Shown piece by piece: positions 20,276 through 32,029 of a stretch of 64,000 nt of DNA; positions within the stretch are counted from its first letter, which is position 1; every line of letters begins with the position of its first letter. The DNA is from Phytophthora sp. 'mugwort' (Eukaryota > Oomycota > Peronosporomycetes > Peronosporales > Peronosporaceae). Below the pieces are notes generated by a model that saw only the letters and a program-made list of their open reading frames with translations, did no database searches and was not told the DNA's origin. The stretch is from assembly GCA_033558025.1 (NCBI GenBank), contig JAUCEF010000016.1, positions 4,216,001 through 4,280,000 on the forward strand, in the 5' to 3' direction. The position numbers were made by a program, and so were the translations under genes.

Positions 20276-23200
20276 ATGGCTAAGAAGACTCCTTCTGCTT
20301 CGCCAGAACTCAAAGGTTCAGGTAGCCCTCTTATTTCTCACTCAGGAGAGGCTTCACCGCTATCGCTTGAGATACCACCGGCTCAAGGCGACAGCCGCAC
20401 CGACAATGGTGTTGGAATGACTCAAACCACTGCTCCATCTCTCGTTACGAGATCTGATTGATCGTCTGAGTCAGCTGAGATCGCCACCGGTAGCATGCCT
20501 CTCGTCGACCTCTTCCGAAGCCGTCCGTCCAATCCCTCCGGTAAGACCAACTCTTAGATCGTTGCGTTCACTGAAATTGGATCGTAGATACCCATCTCTG
20601 CTGCTTACAGGATGAACTTGCTCAATCATCTCTGAGCTTCCTTCCCGGCAACTCGATTGAAAGAGCGTCTTCTATCACCGTCGCAGCTGGTCTCGGTTTC
20701 CTGGAGCTCGCCTCCTTAATAAGTCAGAGGATCTTGACGATTTCTTCGAGGCAGTATCGCCGGATTCTACGTCGCTGAGAGATCAGCCGACGGACCCTTG
20801 CTCACAACCAGTTCTTCGCGCGTTAACGCCAAGTCTATCCTTCGAGTTCGAGACGGTGAAGACTCGGCTTTTCCTCTCGCCGAGTCTACTTCTCCTCGTT
20901 AATACTCGGATGAAGACCCAGCGTTGAAGCCGATTCCGCCGAGCTTGGATTCCCCGGTTACTCACAAGGATCTCGGCATTCTCCAAATATGTCTTATGTG
21001 GATACTAATGTTTACTCTCCATTTCCGTCGCCTCCGCCGAGTCCACCACATGAAACTCCGCCGTCAGGGTTCCCTCCGGACGGACTAATAGAGACTGGGA
21101 TTTTTCCACTTCCATCAGCTGAGCCTTCGCCGTCTCAGCTCGAGTCCCAGTCTCACAACCAAGAGGCTTCCGCTGGCACACTGGACTCGGCGGGGTCTTC
21201 TTCTGCTGGATTCGAGAATTCACTTGATGACTCCGTTCATCCTCCAACTGATTTAGCTGAGCTCTGAATGCTACTTCAAGACTTTGCACGTATTCGTTCG
21301 GCTGAAGAACTTGAGCGGACACGGCTGATAGCTTATACGCTTCTCCGACCTCCGCTTCCTGGTGACTGGCGTCACCGGAGAGATCTTTTGGCTGCTCGTT
21401 CCCCGACTGAGATGTTATCACTGCTCCAAGCCGGCTCTTCACCTCCACCGAACTCTTCCAAAGAACTAGCCCAGTTCCGACATGACGTAACCCGGCTGCA
21501 TCGTGAAAATGGTGCCTTAAGCCGGAGACTGGAGTCAGCTTTGGCGTCGACCGCTCGGCTAGAGGCTGAGTTGGCTGCGGTGGTTCGAGAGCGGGACAAG
21601 TGGAACAATCATCCAGCATGAATACCACCTGCTGACTTCTTACCAATCTACCATCTATTGGCTGGGAATGGAGAAGAGGGAGTCAAGTTGGCTAGAGAAT
21701 TGCCGTATTGGCTCCATCCAAGAACATGCGGACGGGCTTCATGTCATGATTGAGGGTCGGAAGAGGGATTGCTAAATCCTAACTGCCCAGCTCACGGAAC
21801 GTACGGTGTCTAACAACGCCTTGAAGGCATTGCCAGACACTTATTTCGTCGTCTTCAAGAGGCAGCAAGTTTGGTGACTTCTGGTAGCGACAAACTGAAT
21901 CTTTGGCACACAAGACGATCGAGGAGAGAAAAGCGCACCATTACCCGTCTTAAGAACCTCCTCCGTCATCATGGTCCTATTTCCGCGGCAGATCCCGAGG
22001 TGGCGATGGCTGCAACTGCTGGTCTTGACGCTCCAAGTCTGACCCCCAGAGATTTCAGCTTGAATGCCCGTTTGTGCCGACTTCTCGAAGCCCGCTCGCC
22101 TGAGATTGCACTGATGCAGTCAGTGAGTCTCGTGAGATCACCTTGCATGTTTCAACTCCGTCAAGTGGTTCTGTTGAGCAACCGAGTTCAAGTGGGCCTG
22201 TTGGACAGTCGACTTCCGCAGCCCAAGCTGTCCTAGACCTGTCGCCTCCTCCCTGTGTCAAGTTAACGACTCTGAAGCCGAATTCCATGCCTACGGATCA
22301 ACCATATCGAGTTACAGAAAGCCACTATCTTCGGGATCACCTCATTCCTGTGACTCTCCCTTCCGTCCATGAATTGATCACAATTCCATCGACAACGTCT
22401 GGTTCGACATCAAGTTCGACTGATTTAACGAGCACAGCCATCCGCTGCTGTAGCGTTGACTTCGCTGAGTTCGGTGGACACTGCTCTGCCGCGGAGCTCT
22501 AATGAGTCTCCTGTACCATCGGCTCGACTTGTTTCATCGGTAACTGAGTCCCGATCGTCGACTTCGTCTAACCCGGCTGGTATCATCTCGACGACTCCCT
22601 CCCGGAATACCGAGGGTACTCACTCCAAGAAGAAATCGAGGAAAGCTGCCTCCACCTCGATCAAACCCAAGGTTGCTGTCCCCTTTGCGTCGATCATCTC
22701 GAGCTGCATCGGTCACTGCCAGGGCTATTAGCCGAATCCAACTTGAGGGACTTCGAGACGTCTGATGTCGTGGCTCTGGGTCCCGCAAAGGTCAAGTCAG
22801 CTGGAACACCCAATTCTCAATCTGCGACTGGCTCAGGTACATCAGTATCTCTCCCTTTCGAGGTCAACCTTTCTGAAGCCGAGCAGGAGGAGATTCGTCG
22901 ACCTTCACGGTCTCCTAAGAACTTCTTCATCGAGATATTCAAGTCTGATGATGATAACAGTGATGATGCTGACGCAAGCAGAGAAGAGAAGAACCATCCA
23001 GTCACTTCGCCCGTACCAAGCCAGTTGTCATTGTTCCTTCCTCCACAAACTTCGGATCTTCCCTCCAGTTCTCTTCCACCAGCACAGGGAGCTGGTAAGC
23101 GTCTGCGTCAATCACCTTCTCAACCAGCTCCCAAACGGTTTCGAGGTGATTCCGCTAGCAATACTGTTCTGGTCACGTCTTCTCCGACTGCTCCCCGCAC

Positions 23201-24658
23201 AACAACACCTGCTAATCACTCTTCACCCGGGTCCATTTCTGTTCCCAAGAACTCAGCATCTTTAAAGGTGGCGTCTCTCCAGTCAGCTATTACGGACTCG
23301 ACCTTGTCGACGCCGACTTCCCCAAAATCTGCATCTAAGAAGTCAGCTCGGGGTGTTCAGCTATTACAAACACAGATTTTTCTCCTACCTTTGCTAAGAA
23401 TCCTGCATCCAAGAAGTCAGCTTCCAAGAAGTCGACTTCCAAGAGTCCGGTATCAGGAGTATCATCAGCGAAGAAGTCAACTCCTACCGGCTCGGCTCCT
23501 TGTGGACACAGTTCCGCTAAGTTCGCTTCCGCCAAACCGTCGACACCAAAAGGAAAAGGTCGGAAAAAGGGTCGCCCAGTTCGGCTTCTCAAGCAAATCC
23601 AGCCAAGTTGAAAGTGCTTCTACACCTTCTGGACTCTTGGCGTTACGGATTACTTAGCTGTGGACGCGAGCTGCTCAAGCAGTAGCCGGTGATAAACGGG
23701 TGACAGAGCAAGTGAAGACATGGTTGAATCCTCCATTCTTCCACCCTGGGTCTGCTCATTGGGAGAAAATCCTCTCGTCGTGTTGGGTGGCTATCAAGAT
23801 GGAGATTATCGACGGGAAGTGTTATGTCTGTCCGACTCCTTCCACCTTGGAAGGGGTTGCAGCTTTTGCTGACATTCAATCACTTCAGCATCCTTGTTGC
23901 CGCTTGATATCGAAGCTCCCAGCTGAGACTTTCTTCATGTCTCCATCTGTGATGGCTCGAGTACGGGCATCAGGATATCAGCAAATTCATCAGTGGAGGT
24001 CATCGCTCAATGTTGGCGCAAATTACGGGGGGAAGAAATTGACTGGATGCGTTTTTTTCATCGCTCTTTGGGAGCGTCTGCACTGGATAGTGGACTTGAG
24101 GGTTGTTTTGAGTTACACCCAGATTTGCATCCTGGTGTCCCACTCAGCGAGCTTGAGCTCATTCTCCATTGTAGTTCAACTATAGCAAGGACCGAAAGCG
24201 TCGTGCGGACAGTCTTCGTCCTCTTCTCAAGGAATTATATCAAGCTCTGCACAGTGGTGTTACTGCGCATGACTCAGCTGGACCCGCGCCGACTCAGGAT
24301 TCCGAATTATATTTCGACCCATTGGCCCCATTTGCTCCGGCGACTAATATGGCCTGGTTACCGGCAAGCGCGGACTGGAGAGCAAGTGTTGTTAAAGCTG
24401 ACCGTGAGGAGCTTTGGCGCGCGTGGTTGGGGCTCGCCGTCTTCTCACCCTTATAACCAGTGTTTTCAACCGCTACATCCCGAATTTCCGGTGTTTGCCC
24501 CTGCCGAGTTCGATTCCGAGTACGTCCAATCCCACGTGGAAGAAGATATCGAACCAAACGAGCCAACTCCATCCAGTCTGTCTCCTACTGCGCCGACTCC
24601 TGCCAATCGAGAAGGCCCGACTATATCGAGACATTGTTGTTGTCGGCGTTCATTTTAG
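20276..24658 (+). pseudogene. Long decayed ORF, Ser/Pro-rich with Lys-rich linker, convergent with Gypsy pol
   Basis: A chain of plus-strand frames suggests one ancestral protein of over 1000 residues. The order is: an N-terminal Ser/Pro-rich part (20276; 20989-21267); after a single TGA, a coiled-coil-prone part (21268-21621, containing TRLHRENGALSRRLESAL); Ser/Thr-rich linkers (22143-23300); a Lys/Ser repeat with an AT-hook-like KGKGRKKGRP (about 23395-23610); and a folded C-terminal part (23700-24658, containing WLNPPFFHPGSAHWEKIL and RGEEIDWMRFFHRSLGA). I recall similar large hypothetical proteins in Phytophthora but no named domain. It may be gag-like or an antisense accessory gene of the retroelement whose pol faces it; the word use is similar. 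Function unknown. Confidence 0.45.
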
Positions 24659-24879
24659 TGGTTCTCACATTCACTTAGTCCAATTTCCAGGCACCTTAGC
24701 TGAGTTATTTTCGAGTAGTAGTTATGACGTCTTAGCTGGGCCCCACGACTTCATTTCCTTCATATACAATCATACGTTAGTTTCAGTAGTTTTGTTCCAT
24801 CCCACCAGGCCTGAATCCTGATCACCCGGTGGTGGCCAACTTGTGGCACCGTAGTGCTAGTTTTCGTCCGCCACTTGCA

Positions 24880-25337
24880 CCATCTGCAGAGATTCTCTCG
24901 TTTCTTTTGCCGTAAGTAATCAAACAATAAACCTCCACATGACAAGTTCGAGAGTGGTTCACATGTCGGCTCGTCGTACCCGACCGATTTGACCTTGAAC
25001 AGCCGCTGGGTTCTGTTGGTGGTAGTTGATAGCGGCATATCGTCATCAGAATCGCTTCTACTTCATATTTGTCGGCATTATCATCAATTTTCCAGCTATC
25101 TTCTGGAAGGAGTTCTTCGTCGAAATCAAAACGTTGGGTTTCGCTGAGTTCGTCTATCCGCTGAGCAGTGGGTCTCTGCCCCGGGTCGGTTACGGCTTTC
25201 AACCGAGATACATGTACTATCGGGTAAAACCGATACCCACTCTTGTCGGGAAGCTCCAGTTCATATGCAAACTCTTCAACTACCTTCTTTACTCGGAACG
25301 GTCCGTGCCACCTATGGGCTGGCTTCTTTTTCAACAA
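24880..25337 (-). pseudogene. Gypsy integrase C-terminus and chromodomain
   Basis: The minus-strand frame from 25337 contains RWHGPFRVKKVVEEFAYELE and YPIVHVSRLKAV (the GPF/Y-type integrase tail). A frameshift near 25040 leads to the chromodomain TQRLFKVKSVGYDEPTCEPL. The usual aromatic Trp before EP is Cys here, which should weaken methyl-lysine recognition. Confidence 0.7.
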
Positions 25338-25413
25338 CCAGGTTTGACCCGTCCCATGAACAACTAGACTTGACCTCCTTCGTTAAACAACTTCTGGTTC
25401 TCCACCGACTCGG

Positions 25414-26594
25414 CTAATACATTTTCTCCCAACCTGGTGAGCTAGCTGAGTTCGCGATGGTCTCGCGTTCCTTTTTACCAAGACGTGCATTATGTTCTTC
25501 GGCTCGCCGAGTCCTCTCGGCTATCTGATATTCCTTAGCGAGTCGTAGTGTGATTTCCCGTTGATGGTTGGTCTCTCCACGCCATTGAACAGCGTCAGCT
25601 GAGTTGACTGTGTCAGCTTTGATAGTAGATATCATTGCTTTCAGCGTGGACTGGGCGTCCCATCCATGCACCAAGTAGAAGGGTGTTTCACGTCAAGTTG
25701 TATCGCGTGAGTAGTTTATGGCATGGACCATTCTTTCAGCTACGTCGTCCCAGTCGGCCTGAAACGGGTCTTCTACATACACCCGGATAGTCTGGATCAT
25801 CATCTGCTGAGCGTTCTTGTTGGACATTAGCCATGAGGCCTGTAACTCAGCATTGCCCTAAATCGCGACTCCATCAACTCAGCGAACACGTGGAAAACTT
25901 CGCTGATGAAGCGGGAATCTCTATCGTGGCGGATTAAGATGGAGTGCCGAACCTCCGGAATACACATTCTTTAAAAACTTTCGCCACTTCCAATGCTCTC
26001 GTGTCACTCATAACTTTTGCTATTACGAACCCTGTGAAGTGGATTTGGAAAAGCAATAGCGCTGTGTTGCCACGCTGCAGTTATGGTTAGGGAATTACGA
26101 AATCCATTGATACCAGTGGAACGAGTGTTCAGACACAACATTGCCTGTGAATAGCCCTTTAGCTGGGGCTTGCTCTTACTCGTGCTGCAATCTTCACATG
26201 CTTGGACGTGCTTGAGTAAATCAGCATATAACCCCACCCAATAGAACTCAGCTTTCACTCGATGAAAGGTCCGTACAATTCCCTGGTGACCTCCTTCTAT
26301 CGAGTTGCGGCAGTCATGGAGTACTTCGTCGATCGTCGTTGTTGGTATCACCAGTCTTAGCTTGAGATCGTCATCGTCGGACTCAACTGTTCGGCAATCG
26401 CTGACCTGATAGTACAGCAGATCGTTATCGACTATTTTGCTTGCTCGCTGAGTACGACGGTGTGTGAGCCCATCGAGGTCTCCTTGAAGTAATGCTTTCA
26501 AGTCGGCCCACTTCAATTCCTCCTCTTGGTCTTGATATGCGTCGTCGACGTCGCGCTTGACCACTACTGGATCAATGTCGGTTGCACTGGGCAC
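25414..26594 (-). pseudogene. Gypsy integrase zinc finger and catalytic core
   Basis: The H2C2 zinc finger is readable in the frame from 26594 (GGHQGIVRTFHRVKAEFYWV, then VQACEDCSTSK). The core follows in broken frames with LIRHDRDSRFISEVF (second catalytic Asp), and the later part 25674-25414 contains TPFYLVHGWDAQSTL-like sequence. The first catalytic Asp block is not clear. Non-functional. Confidence 0.65.
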
Positions 26595-26874
26595 GCGATT
26601 ATCTTCAACTGGTATTTGAGTCGGTCCTTCTACTCAGCTCCTAAATGAACTGCTGTGGTGACTCAAACTCAGTTCTAACCTCTTTTAAGTCTGGTAGGAT
26701 GGTCGTGTCGTCTCCAGTTGACTTCTGTATTCCTCTAGCCGACCTTGATGGTTATTTCGCTGGGTTTATCATGGTTTCATGATTGACGTGGATTCAGCGG
26801 GTTTGCCGTCTGGTCATCACTGCTATCCGATCAGCTTCCACGTTGTTTCCATCTTGCTCTTCGTATATAGTTCT

Positions 26875-27483
26875 TCAGGAATTTAGCATCTTCAACTCGG
26901 CTTTTCGTTCGCCGCTGAGTACCACACGACCAACTTTGTTCTCCAGAGCTTCCGTAGCGAGAGAGTCAGCTGCTGCGTTGTAGCAACGTACTACATGCAA
27001 ATAGCGAACGGACTTTAACCTCTCAGTCATCTCTTTATGGCGTGCCAACTTGTCTTGCAACGTCTCCTTCTTACACGCGATCACCCCCATGGATTGCTGG
27101 ATTGCAAGCCGCGAGTCTCCGACGATTACTAGATCGGTTACTCCACGGTCTAAAGCTGCGGCTACACCGTTATTCATGCCAGCGTACTCAGCTATGTTAA
27201 CCGTGGTGTATGAGAGGTACTCACTCGCAGCGATCTCAATGCCCCATGTTGGTAAGCGCCACAGGACAGTACATAACCTTCTAAGAAATACTCGAGGTAG
27301 GTGAGCATACAACAGTGCTGGGTCTAATCGTATCACCGCCGGGTTCTTCGAAGGAGGAGAAATGTGTGCGAGCGATTCGTCGAGTCCAGTTTGTGGAGTT
27401 ATAGACGCCTGCAATAGCTGACCGAAGTCGACATCCCGCTCTTGGGCCCGTTTTACCTTAAGGTGAAAGGTCGACAAAAACAC
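26875..27483 (-). pseudogene. Archaeal-type RNase H (aRNH) domain in Gypsy pol
   Basis: A 202-codon frame without internal stop holds a separate RNase H of the RVT_3/plant-archaeal type: NIAEYAGMNNGVAAALDRGV, then VIVGDSRLAIQQSMGVIACK, then VVRCYNAAADSLATEAL. The acidic residues E (AEY), D (GDS) and D (AAD) sit as in this family. It follows the RT and its own RNase-H-like remnant and precedes the integrase. Gypsy elements with a second, archaeal-type RNase H have been described in oomycetes. This is the best-preserved domain of the element. Confidence 0.75.
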
Positions 27484-27489
27484 TGCAAG

Positions 27490-28840
27490 CTCGTAGCCCG
27501 ATCGTAGAGCGATTTAGACTGGTAAACCCACGACAAGGTAGAAAAGCGAGTAAACACCGTGAGTGTTTTGCTGGCTAGCAGTATTTAGCAGACTTCAGCA
27601 AATAGAGTAAAGCTAATAGCTCCTTCTCCGCTGGATGATTATTGACTTCGTTGTCCTTGATGACTCGGACACAGAACCGAACTGGGTGCAATTTATCATC
27701 ATGAAGCTACATCAAGGTGGAGATTAAAGCCCAGTCGATGACGAACAGCATAATATAGACGTCTTTCGATGGGTCGAACTGTCGTAGTATTGGGGCTCGG
27801 ATGACTTTTTCTTTCAAGCTGCAAAGGCTGACTTAACTGAAGTCAGGTCATTTTCCGAAGTGAAGTCAGTATCCTTAAGCTGGTAGAGGACATCTCAGCT
27901 TCGTATACTGCCAGGTTCTGAATGAACCGACTATAGTAATTCAAGCGCCCAGAAAAGCTTGCATTCCCTTCTTCGATTTTGGGAAAGGTAACTCAGCTAT
28001 CTCAGCCAACTTCTTCGGATTGGCAAATATACCACACGGCAAGATACCATAAGAGAGGAAATTAACGGTCTATTTCACAAATCCCTTGGCCAAGCTGATG
28101 CTGATTCTGCACTTGGCGACTCGAGTCAATAATCGATCTATCATGGATAAACATTCATCAAACGTCTTTCCACCAAATCAGATATCGTCCTCGACGACCG
28201 GCGTTCGAACACCGAAATGTGTTTGGATTCATCGGATTTTCCATTGCTGAACAAGTCACCATCTGGTCCAGCCACCAACTCCTGGAGCGAATCGGACTCG
28301 GCTAAGGCTCGGTGATCAGCTTCAAACTTGGTCGGGTAACTCGGCTTCGTAGTTAGCTGAGTTCCTTCCCCACTGTGTTGGTTGCGCTGAGTTGCGGCTG
28401 CGTCTTCAGCTTGGCGGGGCACGTTCGACGTAAGCAGTCCATCGACCTCGAGGTTGTACATAACCGCACAAGGCATTGTCGATTAACCGCTGGTGAATCA
28501 TTGGGGCGTTCTTCAAGCCAAAAGGCATTCGAAGCCACTTAAAATGTCCCAGCGCAAGCTGAAATTCTCCTAGCCCGTTGAGTCATCATAACAGCCCAAA
28601 ATCCGCTAGCCGCATCCAGGGGCAAAACCAAAGGTAGCTTTCCAGCTCCGTCAGTAGATCACTGACTAACGACATGGCATATTCCATGAGCACCGTGACT
28701 GTGTCGACCATCTTGTAATCGATACACAGATGGATGTCCACCCCATTCTTCTTAAGTACAATAACAATCGGGGATGCCCAAAGACTGTCTGAGAAGGCAA
28801 TCAACCCGGCTTCCGATAGACCCTTGAGGAGCTCGTACAA
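27490..28840 (-). pseudogene. Gypsy reverse transcriptase (broken)
   Basis: Starting at 28840 the frame shows SEAGLIAFSDSLWASPIVIV and LCIDYKMVD (RT blocks 1-2). Further fragments at 28540-28350 (NAFWLEERPNDSP, corresponding to the block usually reading PFGLKNAP) and at about 27690-27600 are in other frames. The YxDD box is not readable. Dead. Confidence 0.65.
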
Positions 28841-29425
28841 CTACTTCAAATGCTTGAGGGGGGTCCGCCGAGCTCGTTGTTTGATCAGATAATGTCCTTG
28901 GACGTCGATATCGCAAATGGGGCCATAGGCTGGCGGTGGCAGCGCATTACCACTCATGATCATGATACATTCATGGTGTTTAAGTGTCTTTACCAGCTGT
29001 TGTTGTTGGTGCTGTGACGCTTGATCACAGCACATCACAGTACTCCCCGTGTAATCGAGAACTGTAAGCATCAAATCGCTCAAATAGGGCAGAAAAACCA
29101 ACGCGCGAGCGTAATCCTCCAGATCGATCTCATTAGCTGAGTGTTCGAACTCAGCTTTATCCGTCCTTTCATCGTGCACCGCTGTTACAGCCAGGTCCTC
29201 GACCATTGCCATCGCTGCCATGAGACGAAGTCGCAAGTCTTCTTTAGGGTCGTCTGCGAGTGATTCGTCACTCACATCGATTTTTTCAATCCCTGCCCCG
29301 TTTGTAAACCAAGTCCCTACTGAATAGGTGTAATTCTTGGCAGGCCGGTAAGTCGGGTGGATCTTGGCAACTTTTGCCCAGAACTCTCTAACAGTCTCGT
29401 TGTTCTGGCCCGCTTGGGATAGATT

Positions 29426-29878
29426 ATGACTCGAACAAAACCGTCTGTTGTCCATCAGAAGTACAAGGAGGTTCCGTTACTAGGCGAGTTCTTGCGTTTG
29501 CCTGTCGACGATCCGGGTGCTACAAAGAAAGCGCGCACGGACCTCTGCAAGTCGATAGCCAAGGCTGATCGTATACTACAGGCTTTGGTCAAGCTCGTCC
29601 AAACACACGGTTGTGAACGTGGCGCAGAGAAACGTCGCATTGTGAGTGTGCTAATCGACGCACAGACTCAACTTCATCGCGCCAACTACCTCGTCTCGAC
29701 TGGAATCCAGCGTGTGCTGCGAGAAATCGAGGTGGGCGAAGAACCTCCGTACTCCAAGTGGAGCGACTCGACGCGTAAACATGCTAAGCGTGTTCGCGAA
29801 ACACTCGAAGGTGGATCGACCTCGCCGAAGGCATCCAAGAAGACCAGAATCGACAAAACTAGTCGTTCGGAGCCTTAG
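29426..29878 (+). CDS. Hypothetical 150-aa basic protein
   Basis: An open frame from ATG 29426 to 29878 encodes a Lys/Arg-rich helical protein with LRLPVDDPGATKKARTDLCK and a C-terminal nuclear-signal-like SPKASKKTRIDK. No domain is recognised. It overlaps the truncated end of the minus-strand Gypsy pol by 30 bp and ends 91 bp before the gag-like frame at 29969. It may be the N-terminal or leader part of the plus-strand retroelement, or part of the DNA into which that element inserted. It is the only stop-free frame of its length in this stretch, which argues mildly for a real or recent gene. Confidence 0.35.
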   Translation: MTRTKPSVVHQKYKEVPLLGEFLRLPVDDPGATKKARTDLCKSIAKADRILQALVKLVQTHGCERGAEKRRIVSVLIDAQTQLHRANYLVSTGIQRVLREIEVGEEPPYSKWSDSTRKHAKRVRETLEGGSTSPKASKKTRIDKTSRSEP

Positions 29879-29968
29879 GAGTAGCATATCTATTCCTTAT
29901 AACAAGTTCCCCTATTATCTCCCGTTCATCTTCAAGGTTTTCGAAAGTAATCAAGCCGAAAGTATCAT

Positions 29969-30575
29969 GTATGGCGGATCCTGCACATCTTATGCAGAGT
30001 ATGATCGCTTCGATCCAGAAGCGAAGCGAGCTCATGAGACTCTCACGCACATGAAACAGGTCTCTGAGCTCAAACTGGAAGGTATAAAACTGCCTACGTA
30101 CGGCGGTACCATGAACGAGTCATTTGCTTTATAGAAATAGCAGATTGACCAGTACTTTCAAGCTAAGCGTATAGCATACAAGAAGGCAGCTCTGAAGAAA
30201 AGGATGTTGGCCGTGACTGCCGGAACGCTGAAGCATGGTGCTACCTGGTACATGGCTGAAATGGACACTTTTGCGAGTGTCGACGACTTCGTTTTGAAGT
30301 TGGAAGCCGAGTTCGTACCCAAGGACCTGAAGGAGCGTCTGCGAGAACAGATGAACGGCTTGAAAGAGCGCAGTTGCAAAGACTTGCCTGACTATGTCAG
30401 CAGGTTTCGCGACTTAGTGACGCAAGTCACAAAGATGGAGGAATTGGACATGGCAAATCAAAACGATGACAACCCTGATGACACCATGGTAACGGTTGTC
30501 ATGGAGCACTTGACGATGAGTGTAGCGAACATCCAAGAGCAATTAGTGACGCAAAGAAAAACCATACAGTCGTAA
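29969..30575 (+). pseudogene. Gypsy gag capsid region
   Basis: From ATG 29969 the frame reads through KLEGIKLPTYGGTMNESFAL, then two close stops (TAG at about 30132 and 30138), then QIDQYFQAKRIAYKKAALKK, TWYMAEMDTFASVDDFVLKL, ERLREQMNGLKER and DLPDYVSRFRDLVTQV. This is the retrotransposon gag capsid pattern (W-x(n)-F-x-F then L--L-Q---V--Y---F). It would form virus-like particles that package the element RNA. No zinc knuckle is readable after it. Confidence 0.75.
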
Positions 30576-30799
30576 GTACTGAAGCTGAGGAAATTACACC
30601 TGCCATGACGGAAGAACTTGGTATGCGCGAATCGCTATCAGCGGAAGTACCTGATATGTGTGAATCACATTCAGAGGATCAGTTGGTATTATGTATGTAT
30701 ATTGCATGGATCGCAACCAACAAGTACGTCAGATAACCAAAAGTTTAATACACCTCAGCTTAGTATAAGCGCGAATCTGTTCATCTGGAAAGGAAAAAT

Positions 30800-31990
30800 C
30801 CACGGAAAGGATGTCTGAATTCTACTGGATACTGGTGCCATAGGAACATGATCCAGCCAGGTATCGCAACTACTGTGCTGACTTCGCGGACGTTACAAGC
30901 AACAAGGTTCGATGGAACTATGACTGCTAGACAGGAAGTCCAGCATGTTCAAGCTACGGTTAAGATGGACGGCTACGGATTTCCGTCCATGGAGCTTGCA
31001 GAATGGCAGTTACCAGAATCACACGAGGTGATCTTTGGTAAGCCCTGGTTCGTCCAGTACAATCCGATAGTGAATTGGCAGACAAAAGATGTCGAGATTC
31101 CTGAGCATTTTCACTTCGTGGAAGTCGATGGACCCACATTCACGCATCACAAGAGACAAGGAGACTATGTTCAAGTCTTTCGTGTTAAGGCCACTGAGAC
31201 CGAGGAATTGAAATATATTCCCGAACCTATCCACAAGGTGGTTCTTGATGAATTTGTGCATGGGTTCCCGAATAAGTTACCTGATAACCTCCCACCGCCG
31301 CGAGAGGTTAACTTCGAGTTAGAGCTGAAAGAAGACGCTAAACCAAGCTCGAGACCTCCGTTTCGCTTGTCAAAAATGGAGCAAGATGCACTCGAAGAAT
31401 TTGTGGAGGAAAACTTGCGTAAAGGGTGGGTCGAATTGTCAAACTCACCCTGGGTGTCGAACATCTTAGCCATTCCAAAGAAAGCTCCAGTGACAGGGAT
31501 GTTTCCTCGCAGAGCTGAGTGGCTTCGTAGCGGATACTCGAGAATTTCATTACGTTGGGCAACTGACTATCGATACATTAATCACTTAACTATCATAGCC
31601 AAAATTCCTTTACCTGTAATTGAGGAACTCTTTGATCGAATGGTTGGGTGTGAAATATTTACCCTGATTGATCTTGCACAAGGATATCACCAAATGTTGA
31701 TGATAACGTTGAGCCGACCATATACTGCGTTTCGAACGCACAAGGAAACCTATCAATGATGTGTTGCACCTGTGGGCATGGCTGGAATGCCAGGAACATG
31801 GTAACGGCTCATGCGTACTCTTTTCGAGAGGTTTGACTTTGTCGTCGTGTATCTGGATGCTATCTGCATCTTTTCCAGAAATATAAGGAGCATGTAAAGC
31901 ATCTACGCAAGTTTGTGAAGTATTGCGTTGAGAAAACCTTTATGCTCGCCTGTCCAAGTGTTAATTGGACAATCGGAAGTAGCGTTTCTG
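30800..31990 (+). pseudogene. Gypsy protease and reverse transcriptase
   Basis: An aspartic-protease LLDTGA motif lies at about 30822-30840, just before a frameshift. The long frame 30848-31759 continues with EVIFGKPWFVQYNP, then the RT start SRPPFRLSKMEQDALEEFVE and NSPWVSNILAIPKK, the DYRYIN block and FTLIDLAQGYHQ. A TGA then interrupts. The YxDD box at about 31847-31858 reads VVYLDAICIFS, so the second catalytic Asp is Ala (GAT GCT). Even with the frame open, polymerase activity would be lost. Confidence 0.8.
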
Positions 31991-32029
31991 GGCCACGTAG
32001 TGTCGAAAATGGATTAAAGGTTAGATCCT

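Larger units (their letters stand above)
24820..29424 (-). mobile_element. Ty3/Gypsy chromodomain retrotransposon pol (decayed, minus strand)
   Basis: In minus-strand order: the RT entry (28840 down, DIDVQGHYLIKQRARR just before it, then SDSLWASPIVIVLKKNG and LCIDYKMVD); RT fragments to about 27600 (including a PAEKELLALLYLLKSAK block); a separate RNase H (27483-26875); the integrase zinc finger (26594-26004); the integrase core and C-terminus (about 25970-25040); and a chromodomain (about 25040-24880). Gag and protease are missing: upstream of RT the frame ends at 29455, where the plus-strand gene at 29426 begins. Frameshifts and stops occur in every domain. Reverse transcription and integration would be its roles, and the chromodomain would guide targeting to chromatin. 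No LTR pair was found. Confidence 0.8.

Noticed and set aside
21005..21646. 213-codon minus-strand frame opposite the long decayed ORF
   Set aside because: Low-complexity mirror of the Ser/Pro-rich plus-strand sequence; no motif.
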